Assembly: GCA_937900305.1 (NCBI GenBank)
Contig: CALCCV010000288.1
Coordinates: 1-5,726 of the forward strand
Reading direction: 5' to 3'
Length of the DNA stretch: 5,726 nt
DNA from: an uncultured Pseudobdellovibrionaceae bacterium
GTDB taxonomy: Bacteria > Bdellovibrionota > Bdellovibrionia > Bdellovibrionales > Bdellovibrionaceae
Shown here: piece by piece, positions 1 through 5,470 of the stretch
Layout of the letters: each line of letters begins with the position of its first letter
Numbering within the stretch: position 1 is the stretch's first letter
Translations under genes and position numbers: made by a program
Notes under the pieces: model-generated
Databases searched by the model: none
Seen by the model: the letters and a program-made list of their open reading frames with translations, nothing else
What the model was told of the DNA's origin: nothing

Positions 1-442
1 CCAATCCGCCGATGCATATCATCTTCCTTTCGAGGATCGGTCTTTCGACGTTTTGACCGCGATGGATTTTTTAGAACACGTGGAACGACCAGGAGATGTC
101 ATCCTTGAATTTGCTCGCGTTTTGAAACCGGGTGGCCTCTTTATTTTCCACACCTTCAATCGCAATCCCTTAGCCTACCTGATGGTGATAAAAATGGTGG
201 AATGGATTGTTAAAAACACCCCCAAAAATATGCACGTTCTTCACCTCTTCATTAAACCTCGCGAGTTGAGAAATTTCTGCACACTTGCGGGAATGCAGTC
301 GCGGGAGATGATTGGCATTCGTCCGCTGTTTCACACGATTCCACTTAAAAATTTTTTTTCCGGCGTCGTTCCTAAATCTCTGCGTTTTGGTCTGACCAAA
401 AGTTTGTTGCTCTCCTACATGGGATACGCCATTAAACGTTGA
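1..442 (+). CDS. UbiG-like class I SAM-dependent methyltransferase, C-terminal part (5' truncated by window edge)
   Basis: The frame is open from base 2 and ends at TGA 440-442, giving 146 visible residues. The N-terminal part, including the glycine-rich SAM-binding motif I, lies outside the window. Visible class I methyltransferase features are the stretch ADAYHLPFEDRSFDVL (residues 3-18), typical of the strand that precedes motif II, then the helix with EHV, and LKPGGLFIFHTFNRN (41-55), the post-motif III strand. The later HLFIKPREL (81-89) followed by a conserved-looking LAGM resembles the UbiG-type C-terminal substrate region. UbiG enzymes O-methylate polyprenyl phenol intermediates of ubiquinone synthesis; whether this one does is not shown, and it could be a paralogue acting on another small molecule or lipid. 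The internal TTG at 53 is not the start because coding continues upstream without a stop. Class call is firm, substrate is not. Confidence 0.85.
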   Translation, partial: QSADAYHLPFEDRSFDVLTAMDFLEHVERPGDVILEFARVLKPGGLFIFHTFNRNPLAYLMVIKMVEWIVKNTPKNMHVLHLFIKPRELRNFCTLAGMQSREMIGIRPLFHTIPLKNFFSGVVPKSLRFGLTKSLLLSYMGYAIKR

Positions 443-538
443 ACTTGGATCACTTTGGTGTTGCTGCACAGTGATTGGACGGACAAGGCTCTGAAAAACT
501 AAGAGCTATATCTTCAACACCAAAGTGTTCCAGTTTTT
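442..538 (+). terminator. Long imperfect inverted repeat between convergent genes, possible terminator
   Basis: The arms are 442-463 and 515-535. Thirteen bases (CACTTTGGTGTTG at 451-463 and its complement at 515-527) pair perfectly. Outward the pairing continues with one bulged T and one mismatch, giving about 20 pairs in all. A run of five T follows on the plus strand at 534-538. The loop of about 51 bases contains a smaller hairpin (GGCTCT at 487-492 with AGAGCT at 502-507, including one G-T pair). The repeat starts in the stop codon of the methyltransferase and ends just beyond the stop of the opposing gene, so a terminator role fits. The loop is unusually long for a simple intrinsic terminator, so another structured role is possible. 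Confidence 0.45.
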
Positions 539-541
539 GCG

Positions 542-844
542 TTACTCGAAATGGCCGGTGATACAGCTCAATTGCGTTCCAACAAGTCTTTGTAGTTTTC
601 GATTCAACTCTTGATTGATGTTGCTCAACTCCAAGATCACGCGCTGGTTGGTTTCGTCCATGATCAACGAGTAATTTTGAGCCATCTTATTCAGAATTTC
701 GTCGCGATCGCTTTGGTAGGCGGCTGTGCGCTGCGCTTCTTCAAGGTTGTAGTAGCAAAGCGCTTTGTCCTTAGTCGCTGCTTGACTGAGTGACGCTGTG
801 GCCAGAAGCGAAGCTGCCATAGCGAAGGATTTTAAAGTTATCAA
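542..844 (-). CDS. Small secreted protein of unknown function (100 aa)
   Basis: Reads 844 to 542 from a TTG start. The start is chosen because an AAGGAG site lies 6 bases upstream and because it supplies the lysine of a normal signal peptide n-region; the ATG eight codons in would give a signal without a positive charge. Residues 1-22 form a Sec signal peptide (hydrophobic core MAASLLATASL, likely cut after SQA). The mature part is about 78 residues, highly polar and predicted helical, with heptad-like hydrophobic spacing around 49-88 that could form a coiled coil. Cysteines lie near both ends of the mature protein (C30, C94) and could form one disulfide. I do not recognise a family. It probably acts in the periplasm or outside the cell. 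It is monocistronic in this view and convergent with the methyltransferase. Confidence 0.75.
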   Translation of the reverse strand: MITLKSFAMAASLLATASLSQAATKDKALCYYNLEEAQRTAAYQSDRDEILNKMAQNYSLIMDETNQRVILELSNINQELNRKLQRLVGTQLSCITGHFE

Positions 845-850
845 AGGGAA

Positions 851-856
851 CTCCTT
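851..856 (-). promoter_or_regulatory. Ribosome binding site deciding a TTG start
   Basis: On the minus strand this reads AAGGAG, 6 bases before the TTG at 844-842. An ATG that begins just upstream of it is closed by TGA after six codons, so the TTG is the credible start of the small secreted protein. Confidence 0.7.
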
Positions 857-1280
857 TTCATTTGGGGTTGTTGAGGTGAGGTAGATCGGGTTGAGCTGAA
901 GATACAGAATTGGCGTCTTAGTTTCTAGACGATTTTATTAAATTATCCGGTGATTTCTTTACCTGTGGATAAAGCTTTGAGGCTGTTTGGAAATGAAAAT
1001 TTCATAAGTTTCAAACACTTGGATCCCAGGCTTCTGTGGGGTTGTGGCCCTCAGAGCTTCATTTCCCTCCCCACGCACAAACACACAAAAAAAAGTTGTG
1101 CAGGTCATCTGGGGTCCGATTTGGACATTCCGATTTCGCGATGAGAACCTATTGATGTAAAATGACCTTACGTGCGTGACGGCCAAAAACAAACCTCGTA
1201 AATCTGGACCTCGATAGCCCTTATTTTTTTTATCATTAGCTGGTAGAGTCCATTTTTTCCGTGGAGGGGTTATCGAGCGA
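857..1280. other. Gene-free stretch with small hairpins, no convincing coding sequence
   Basis: Short frames exist on both strands here (about 64-77 codons), but none has a good ribosome site, signal or recognisable motif. An imperfect hairpin lies at 1030-1057: GCT/AGC, CTG/CAG and GGG/CCC pairs with one bulge, one mismatch and a 7-base loop. A smaller one lies at 914-931 (CGTCT/AGACG, extended by AG/CT around a bulged T, followed by a T/A-rich tract). An eight-T tract lies near 1223-1230. The promoters of the genes on either side should be here, but no hexamer pair is good enough to call. A small RNA around 1030-1057 cannot be excluded, but there is no positive evidence for it. Confidence 0.5.
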
Positions 1281-1706
1281 TTGTCTATATCTATTTACAA
1301 AATTGGAATTCGATCAGGTTTGGTTTTAGCGGCTGCGGTTTTTATAACTTCGTCGTGCGCTCTTCATCGAGTGGAGTCGGCGAGAGCGACTTCGACTTCT
1401 GCGGGAAGAGGCGTCAGTAGTTTGAGAACCTCGCCGGGTTGTTCGACTCCGATATTCAGTTGGACGAGCCAAAACGTTGCAAGCACAGCCAAGGCTAAAA
1501 GATATTTCGAGAGGCATATTTTGGGCGCAACTGAAAAAAATCAAGAGTGGGATCCCAAGCAATCTGGGCCGATTTTGGCTGGGCACGGAATGTATTTCGA
1601 GGGCGATCCATTTTTTGCTAAAGGAGTGGAAAACGTCGAAAGGGTTCGAGAATGTGAAATCGATTTGGATGTGGTTACGCAACTTCAAAATCGAACGCAA
1701 GATTGA
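1281..1706 (+). CDS. Putative small lipoprotein of unknown function (141 aa)
   Basis: Starts at TTG 1281, preceded by GGAGGGG at 1263-1269 (a rather long 11-base spacing); no ATG or GTG is available in the open frame. Residues 1-25 look like a lipoprotein signal: K7 and R11, the hydrophobic core GLVLAAAVFI, and a lipobox-like TSSC with the lipid-attachment cysteine at 26. A Ser/Thr/Arg-rich, probably disordered segment follows (29-55). The C-terminal half (about 65-141) is more folded in character, with W91, GHGMYFEGDPFF (101-112) and an acidic end. Further cysteines are C54 and C124. No family is recognised. A second frame is open at 1477-1773, but its composition (W- and K-rich, little acidic character) is less protein-like, so I keep the single frame. 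The Arg-rich linker and TTG start make this less certain than its neighbours. Confidence 0.55.
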   Translation: MSISIYKIGIRSGLVLAAAVFITSSCALHRVESARATSTSAGRGVSSLRTSPGCSTPIFSWTSQNVASTAKAKRYFERHILGATEKNQEWDPKQSGPILAGHGMYFEGDPFFAKGVENVERVRECEIDLDVVTQLQNRTQD

Positions 1707-1748
1707 AGTTAAAACGCTCCTTGAGGAACAAAGATTTTTGCCATCGGT

Positions 1749-1801
1749 CTTGGATTCAATTTGCGGTAGTTAGATTTCCAAAGTTAGATTATTGAATCAA
1801 G
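1749..1801. repeat. Inverted repeat enclosing an 8-base direct repeat, upstream of the VOC gene
   Basis: CTTGGATTCAAT at 1749-1760 pairs with ATTGAATCAAG at 1791-1801, giving 11 pairs with one bulged G. The 30-base loop holds two copies of GTTAGATT (1769-1776 and 1783-1790), 14 bases apart. There is no T-run after it, so it is a poor terminator. It lies 8-75 bases before the VOC gene's ATG and could be a regulator-binding site or leader structure. The role is inferred from position only. Confidence 0.35.
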
Positions 1802-1808
1802 ATTGGCG

Positions 1809-1814
1809 AAGGAG
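1809..1814 (+). promoter_or_regulatory. Ribosome binding site deciding the VOC gene start
   Basis: AAGGAG, 9 bases before the ATG at 1824. A TTG at 1803 in the same frame would place this site inside the gene, so the ATG is preferred. Confidence 0.75.
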
Positions 1815-1823
1815 ATTGTCAAA

Positions 1824-2303
1824 ATGTTGAAAGCTTATGTCTGTATTTGGTCCAACAAAAGTGCGGCCGAGATGGTGAAATTCTATAAGTCGGTATTCAA
1901 AGGCACCAAAGTTGGGAAATTCGCTCGCTGGGGTAAAAATCCGATGGGGGTCAAAGAAGGTTCTGTGCTCACGGCCCATCTTACTATTTTGGGCCAAAAG
2001 GTTATGCTCTTGAATGGATACACGGAAATGCCTTTCAATGAATCCATTTCGCTCGTCGTTCCTTGCAAAACCCAGCGCGAGATCGACACTTATTGGAAAA
2101 AACTGACAGCTGGTGGGGGAAAGGCCGTGGAGTGTGGCTGGGTGATCGATAAATTCGGCGTCCGTTGGCAGATCGCACCCGCGCAATTCGACAAGTGGAA
2201 TACCACCAAGAACACGGCCAAAAAAGAAGCCATGATGGTCGAGATGTGGAAAATGAAAAAACTCGACATCAAAAAACTACAGGCCGCATTCGACAATGCT
2301 TGA
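1824..2303 (+). CDS. VOC-superfamily protein of the PhnB / 3-dmu-9_3-mt type
   Basis: 159 residues from ATG 1824. The sequence follows the family pattern through most of its length: an N-terminal strand and helix with AEMVKFYKSVF (15-25), strands with GSVLTAHLTILGQKVMLLNG (46-65), FNESISLVVPC (71-81), a helix with EIDTYWKKLTAGG (86-98), then CGWVIDKFGVRWQIAP (104-119). The C-terminal tail, with MVEMWKMKKLDIKKL (138-152), matches the usual helical end in which Met- and Lys-rich residues recur. Proteins of this Pfam group are annotated as 3-demethylubiquinone methyltransferase-like, but they are glyoxalase-fold proteins mostly without a proven reaction. They are cytosolic, often dimeric, and may or may not bind metal. 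No signal peptide is present. The gene is convergent with the RCC1-like gene, leaving 12 bases between the stops. Family assignment is strong; function is unknown. Confidence 0.9.
   Translation: MLKAYVCIWSNKSAAEMVKFYKSVFKGTKVGKFARWGKNPMGVKEGSVLTAHLTILGQKVMLLNGYTEMPFNESISLVVPCKTQREIDTYWKKLTAGGGKAVECGWVIDKFGVRWQIAPAQFDKWNTTKNTAKKEAMMVEMWKMKKLDIKKLQAAFDNA
2286..2299. terminator. Short hairpin at convergent gene ends, weak terminator candidate
   Basis: GCATT/AATGC forms a perfect 5-pair stem around a 4-base loop, in the last codons of the VOC gene and just past the stop of the opposing gene. On the minus strand six T follow after about 9 bases (plus 2271-2276). On the plus strand a four-T tract lies at 2311-2314. 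The stem is short and the T-runs are offset, so this is only a candidate shared terminator. Confidence 0.25.
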
Positions 2304-2315
2304 ACGGATGTTTTC

Positions 2316-3524
2316 TCAATTCAGCGCTTCGACGTGAGGACTCGAGCCGACCAGGCTTGAGCCTAGAGATCCCCGTTTGTTGACGCCGGAACAAATCACT
2401 TTGTGGTCTACTTTTAAAAAACAGCTGTTGTAGTAGCTTGAAGACATTTGGACGATACCGGATTCGTTCACTCTAGTCATGTCGAATGAACCAGATTCAT
2501 CCACGATATTGCCGAAACATTTTGGTTGGCCGGCCGTCGGCGCATCTGCTTTTGGCAATACGCAGATGTGCATTGAGCCAACAGTCAAAGAGCCGTACGC
2601 GGCACCGAGTTCACCAATTTTTTGAGGGCTTCCGTTGGCGGGCTGAAGAAAGACGCTCGTATTCGTGTCTTTGCCGATGAGGTAGACACCCTTCGTTGAA
2701 ACTCCAAAGTCTTGATAGGTTTCTGAAAAGCGCACGATGTTGGCCGTCGTACTTTTGAGGGCACCGCCTTTTTGAAGTTCGCGAACCAACAGCACATCAC
2801 TTTCAAGTAAAATTCCTATATGCATTTCTGACAAAGAAATTTTTTTCACTTTTAAAGACGAGGTGTCTTCCATAGCCCAAGGATGGACGGCATAGCCGGA
2901 GTCTGTCTTGTAGAGATGCGCGCAGAAGAGTTGGCCAAGATTGTTGATGGCACAGGATCGCCAATTTGTGCCAGCGCTATCGGGAGCGAGGCTTTTTATA
3001 TTCTGGAGAGCCAAATGTGGCACGACGGGATTTTGTCCCTCGGGATTGTTCACGACGTAGAGTTTGCCTTCGTCAGTGAGAAAAGAATAAGTAAAAGTGT
3101 GACCACCGATTTGGTGGACATTGGCGGGAATCCCGGCGATGACTTCGGCACCGTCTCGAGGAAAGGGCATTCCCCAACATTTGTATTGTCCGTTGCTCAA
3201 GCCAGCACAAGTTCCGTAAGTGAGAGACATAATGTTTTGCACACAAACTTCTCCAGCTAGGCAATCTGGCAACTTAAGAGCTGGAGGTTTCGAATCTGGC
3301 GGTGGCGGCGGCACTGGGTTGGGTGGAGGTATGGGATCGACACGGCCATGCTCCGGTGGATCAGGAACTTCTTTGGGGGGATCGGTGTGATGAAGTGTCG
3401 AGGCATCTGTGCCTTGGCTTGGCTCTTGCGCTTTGAACGTCGGACTGCAAGCCAATAGAACCTGAATGACCAACGAGCTGAAAAATAGCCGGATAAGTGT
3501 TTTTCGACTGACATATTCTTTCAT
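2316..3524 (-). CDS. RCC1-like beta-propeller lipoprotein (402 aa)
   Basis: Reads from ATG 3524-3522 with GAGGGG (plus 3530-3535) 5 bases upstream. Residues 1-25 are a lipoprotein signal with the lipobox LLAC and lipidated cysteine 26. Residues 27-85 are a low-complexity, Pro-rich linker (PPPNPVPPPPP at 67-77) that would hold the domain off the membrane. Residues 95-390 contain seven recurring units in the style of RCC1 (alpha-tubulin suppressor) repeats: an I-x-S/G run, then a hairpin such as CAGLSNGQYKCWG (106-118), FLTDEGKLYVV (148-158), CAINNLGQLFC (191-201), ILLESDVLLV (238-247), VSTKGVYLIG (275-284), C321 to C336 with FG, and CFLKVDHKVIC (368-378) followed by VNKRGSLG. Such lipoproteins usually sit at the outer membrane or cell surface as binding scaffolds; the ligand here is unknown. 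It stands alone, divergent from the transport operon. The repeats are degenerate, so blade count is a reading by eye. Confidence 0.85.
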   Translation of the reverse strand: MKEYVSRKTLIRLFFSSLVIQVLLACSPTFKAQEPSQGTDASTLHHTDPPKEVPDPPEHGRVDPIPPPNPVPPPPPDSKPPALKLPDCLAGEVCVQNIMSLTYGTCAGLSNGQYKCWGMPFPRDGAEVIAGIPANVHQIGGHTFTYSFLTDEGKLYVVNNPEGQNPVVPHLALQNIKSLAPDSAGTNWRSCAINNLGQLFCAHLYKTDSGYAVHPWAMEDTSSLKVKKISLSEMHIGILLESDVLLVRELQKGGALKSTTANIVRFSETYQDFGVSTKGVYLIGKDTNTSVFLQPANGSPQKIGELGAAYGSLTVGSMHICVLPKADAPTAGQPKCFGNIVDESGSFDMTRVNESGIVQMSSSYYNSCFLKVDHKVICSGVNKRGSLGSSLVGSSPHVEALN

Positions 3525-3559
3525 AGGCCCCCCTCAAGATCATCGGCCATCCCAGTTAC

Positions 3560-3568
3560 ATCTTAGCA
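3560..3568 (-). promoter_or_regulatory. Candidate extended -10 promoter for the RCC1-like gene
   Basis: The minus strand reads TGCTAAGAT, an extended -10 (TGn then TAAGAT). No good -35 lies at the right distance, as is common for extended -10 promoters. Transcription would begin near 3553, leaving a leader of about 29 bases that includes the ribosome site. Confidence 0.35.
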
Positions 3569-3640
3569 CAGGGTTTGATCTGATGAGGGAGAGCCAAACG
3601 GTTCCGTATTGATTTGAGGCATTTAACTATGTAAATCAGT

Positions 3641-3668
3641 TTGACGATTTCTATTCCTTGTATATGAT
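3641..3668 (+). promoter_or_regulatory. Sigma70-type promoter before the transport operon
   Basis: TTGACG at 3641-3646 and TATGAT at 3663-3668 with a 16-base spacer. Each hexamer differs from the consensus at one position. The expected start is near 3675-3677, only 2-4 bases before the ATG at 3679. A small inverted repeat (ATTTA 3621-3625, TAAAT 3632-3636) lies just upstream of the -35 and might be an operator; it does not match a Zur or Fur box that I know. Confidence 0.6.
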
Positions 3669-3678
3669 CACTTTCACG

Positions 3679-4071
3679 ATGCGAAGGGTTCGAATTTTTA
3701 CGGTTATTCTCATCTTAATTTCTATTTCAAGTTCCATTTTGAAGACGGTCTTGATTTCTCCGACGTATGAAACCTCCCAGTGCAGTGAGTTCATGCACAT
3801 TCATCCTTATTCGTTGGCCTTAAGTACTTCGAGTTTTGAGAGCTCGCTGGCCGAGTGGACCATGAAAGCTGGCAAGGCGGGGAATGTGGATGTTGAGTGT
3901 CACTCCGGCCAGATTCTCGGCGATTTGGTTTTGGTTCCATTATTCCCCATGGATGATTTTTGGCCGTCGCATCTTCCGTTGCGCGCTTGGATTTTTCGAA
4001 AAGATTCCGTTTACTCGTCGAGGACACTTGATGTTCCTCACCCGCCTCCGCGCCTTTCTGCCCCTTCTTAA
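3679..4071 (+). CDS. Membrane-anchored or secreted protein of unknown function (130 aa), possible first gene of the metal-transport operon
   Basis: The chosen start is ATG 3679, because the in-frame TTG at 3658 and ATG at 3664 lie in the promoter and would precede the transcription start. No Shine-Dalgarno site precedes 3679, which fits a nearly leaderless message. Residues 1-27 are a signal peptide or anchor: basic MRRVR, then a strongly hydrophobic run (IFTVILILISI). The rest is outside the cytoplasm and includes C35, H40, H42 and C74 with H75, the segment LVLVPLFPMDDFWP (83-96), and the ending LDVPHPPPRLSAPS. Small signal-bearing proteins with Cys/His residues and a Pro-rich tail are common at the head of heavy-metal transport operons (CzcI- or DUF2946-like), and this resembles them in layout only. 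No family is recognised. The next gene starts 137 bases downstream. Confidence 0.55.
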   Translation: MRRVRIFTVILILISISSSILKTVLISPTYETSQCSEFMHIHPYSLALSTSSFESSLAEWTMKAGKAGNVDVECHSGQILGDLVLVPLFPMDDFWPSHLPLRAWIFRKDSVYSSRTLDVPHPPPRLSAPS

Positions 4072-4193
4072 ATTCTTTCATGAAGCCCTTGATTTAAAAT
4101 AGCCTCTTGGTGCGTTCGCATCGCGTTCTCAATTGAACTTGAGCTCCTTTGTGCCGCCGATGAATTGATTTCTATTTTGATTAATTTTTATTT

Positions 4194-4199
4194 AAGGAG
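4194..4199 (+). promoter_or_regulatory. Ribosome binding site deciding a GTG start
   Basis: AAGGAG, 9 bases before GTG 4209. It fixes the start of the ZrgA-like gene and gives a normal signal peptide beginning with K2. Confidence 0.8.
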
Positions 4200-4208
4200 A
4201 GCCATTCC

Positions 4209-4766
4209 GTGAAAATATTGATTTTAGTTTTTACCTTGTATTTTAGTTTTGATGTTTTTGCCCAAAGTTCTGTGAAAACTCATCGTGAGCACGAAGCCCA
4301 TGTGCATGGGGCGGGAACACTTGCGATTGCTTTTGACGATCTCGTTGGCCATGTCGAATTCAAGGCGGCCTCCGAAGGCGTCTTGGGGTTTGAGCACAAT
4401 GCCAAGTCCGAGGCTGATCAAAAGGAATTGCGGGCGTTGACGGCAAAATTTGAAAACGAAATTTCAAAGTTTGTGATTTTTGAGCCTGCTCTGAATTGTC
4501 GATTTTCTAAGGAAAAGATTGCGATGATTCTTGAAAAAGTGTCACCAAAAAAGGAAAAGCAGTCCGGAAAAATCGAAGGTGAGCATTCTGATTTCGTGGC
4601 CAATTTTAAGGTGGTTTGCGAAAAGTCGGTTTTGGATTCGAAATTGACCATTGATTTTAGCTCATTTTCGAAAATGAAAGATTTGGACGTCACAGTGCTT
4701 GTGGGAGATTTGCAGAAGAACGCTGAGGCGAAGTTGAAGCTCATCACGATCGAGCTTAAAAAATGA
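4209..4766 (+). CDS. zrgA: ZrgA-like (DUF2796) periplasmic metal-binding protein
   Basis: 185 residues from a GTG start. Residues 1-18 are a Sec signal peptide, probably cut after FA and leaving QSS at the mature N-terminus. The DUF2796 pattern is clear: HREHEAHVHGAGTLAIAFDD (25-44), then GVLGFEH and a helix of charged residues (57-63 on), a C-terminal strand pair with GEHSDFVANFKVVC (124-137), and DVTVLVGDLQKNAEAKL (160-176). The N-terminal H25, H28, H31 and H33 are probable metal ligands; C97 and C137 may form a disulfide. In Vibrio, ZrgA works with an ABC transporter in zinc uptake, and the gene order here (this protein, ATPase, permease) fits that. The segment between C97 and H126 is Lys/Glu-rich (SPKKEKQSGKIEGE), where family members often carry a His-rich loop. 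It overlaps the ATPase gene by ATGA, so the two are probably translationally coupled. The metal is inferred, not shown. Confidence 0.85.
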   Translation: MKILILVFTLYFSFDVFAQSSVKTHREHEAHVHGAGTLAIAFDDLVGHVEFKAASEGVLGFEHNAKSEADQKELRALTAKFENEISKFVIFEPALNCRFSKEKIAMILEKVSPKKEKQSGKIEGEHSDFVANFKVVCEKSVLDSKLTIDFSSFSKMKDLDVTVLVGDLQKNAEAKLKLITIELKK

Positions 4767-5470
4767 ATATCATCGATCTCCGAGATGTAAAGTTCAAATA
4801 TCCTTCGACAGCTGCCGATGTGGTGTCGATACCCTCGTTCACAATCGCTAAAGGGGAAAAGGTGTTTTTGTTTGGCCCCAGCGGTTCTGGTAAGACGACT
4901 TTTCTTGAACTGTTGGCGGGTATTTTGAATCCACAGTCGGGATCGATTTCAATTCTAGAAAAAGACTTGGTGAAAGCCACCGCCGCGGAACGGGATCGGT
5001 TTCGGGCTGCAAATCTGGGGTACGTTTTTCAGAGTTTCAATTTGATTCCGTATCTCAGTGTGGAAGAAAATATCGCTCTTCCCATTCATTTGAGTCCTGA
5101 ACGCAAAGCAAAGTTAGAGGGACAAAGCGTCGCTGATGAAATCAAAAATCTGTGTTCAAGTTTAGGGATTGGTGAATTCAGGACAAGACGTGTGACAGAC
5201 CTCTCGGTTGGCCAGCAACAGCGAGTGGCGGTGGCGCGAGCCCTGCTGGGACATCCGGGGCTCATTTTGGCAGATGAGCCCACGTCGTCACTGGATTACG
5301 ATCATCGCGAAAAATTTATTCGCCTGTTGTTTGATGTGTGTGAGAGAAATGGCACCACCGTGCTTTTTGTCAGTCACGATCGCAGTCTTGAAAAATTATT
5401 TTCGCGATCAGTGGCCTTCCAAGAAATCAATCAAAGCAATAACGGCGATCAGCAGGCAGGTGGACGATGA
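4763..5470 (+). CDS. ABC transporter ATP-binding protein, LolD/MacB-like, partner of the ZrgA-type protein
   Basis: 235 residues, a normal length for a stand-alone ATPase subunit. Motifs in order: Walker A GPSGSGKTT (38-46), Q-loop FQSFNLIPYLSVEENI (89-104, Q90), signature LSVGQQQRVAVARAL (147-161), Walker B LILADEPTSSLD (167-178, with E172 as catalytic base), and H-loop FVSHD (202-206, H205). The SFNLIPYLSVEENI style and the pairing with an FtsX-like permease place it in the LolD/MacB/FtsE branch, where ATP binding and hydrolysis drive work on the periplasmic side rather than simple channel transport. The signature has V where LSGGQ usually has G. The gene starts within the stop of the ZrgA-like gene and ends within the start of the permease. 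It acts on the inner face of the cytoplasmic membrane; the substrate is inferred from its neighbours. Confidence 0.95.
   Translation: MNIIDLRDVKFKYPSTAADVVSIPSFTIAKGEKVFLFGPSGSGKTTFLELLAGILNPQSGSISILEKDLVKATAAERDRFRAANLGYVFQSFNLIPYLSVEENIALPIHLSPERKAKLEGQSVADEIKNLCSSLGIGEFRTRRVTDLSVGQQQRVAVARALLGHPGLILADEPTSSLDYDHREKFIRLLFDVCERNGTTVLFVSHDRSLEKLFSRSVAFQEINQSNNGDQQAGGR

Noticed and set aside
442..545. Integron attC site
   Set aside because: The extended arms look faintly attC-like (TAAACG on the left, GCGTTA on the right), but the RYYYAAC/GTTRRRY core boxes are not satisfied, and the flanking genes are convergent rather than a cassette array.
950..1192. Short open frames on both strands
   Set aside because: They overlap each other, lack ribosome sites and recognisable motifs, and have unbalanced composition.
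1326..1700. Minus-strand frame of 124 codons opposite the lipoprotein gene
   Set aside because: Arg/Ser-rich shadow of the plus-strand coding sequence, with no ribosome site or signal.
1706..1740. Terminator after the lipoprotein gene
   Set aside because: The TCC/GGA pairing around 1718-1729 is only three or four pairs and is separated from the five-T tract.
2341..2361. Hairpin CTCGAGCC/GGCTTGAG near the 3' end of the RCC1-like gene
   Set aside because: It lies within coding sequence and has no T-run on either strand, so it is not called as a terminator.
3884..4102. 72-codon plus frame overlapping the 130-aa gene
   Set aside because: It starts inside another gene without a ribosome site and looks like a +1 shadow.
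4073..4194. Second promoter directly before the ZrgA-like gene
   Set aside because: TAAAAT at 4095-4100 has no good -35, and TTGATT at 4165-4170 lacks a matching -10 clear of the ribosome site. A Zur-type palindrome was looked for and not found.
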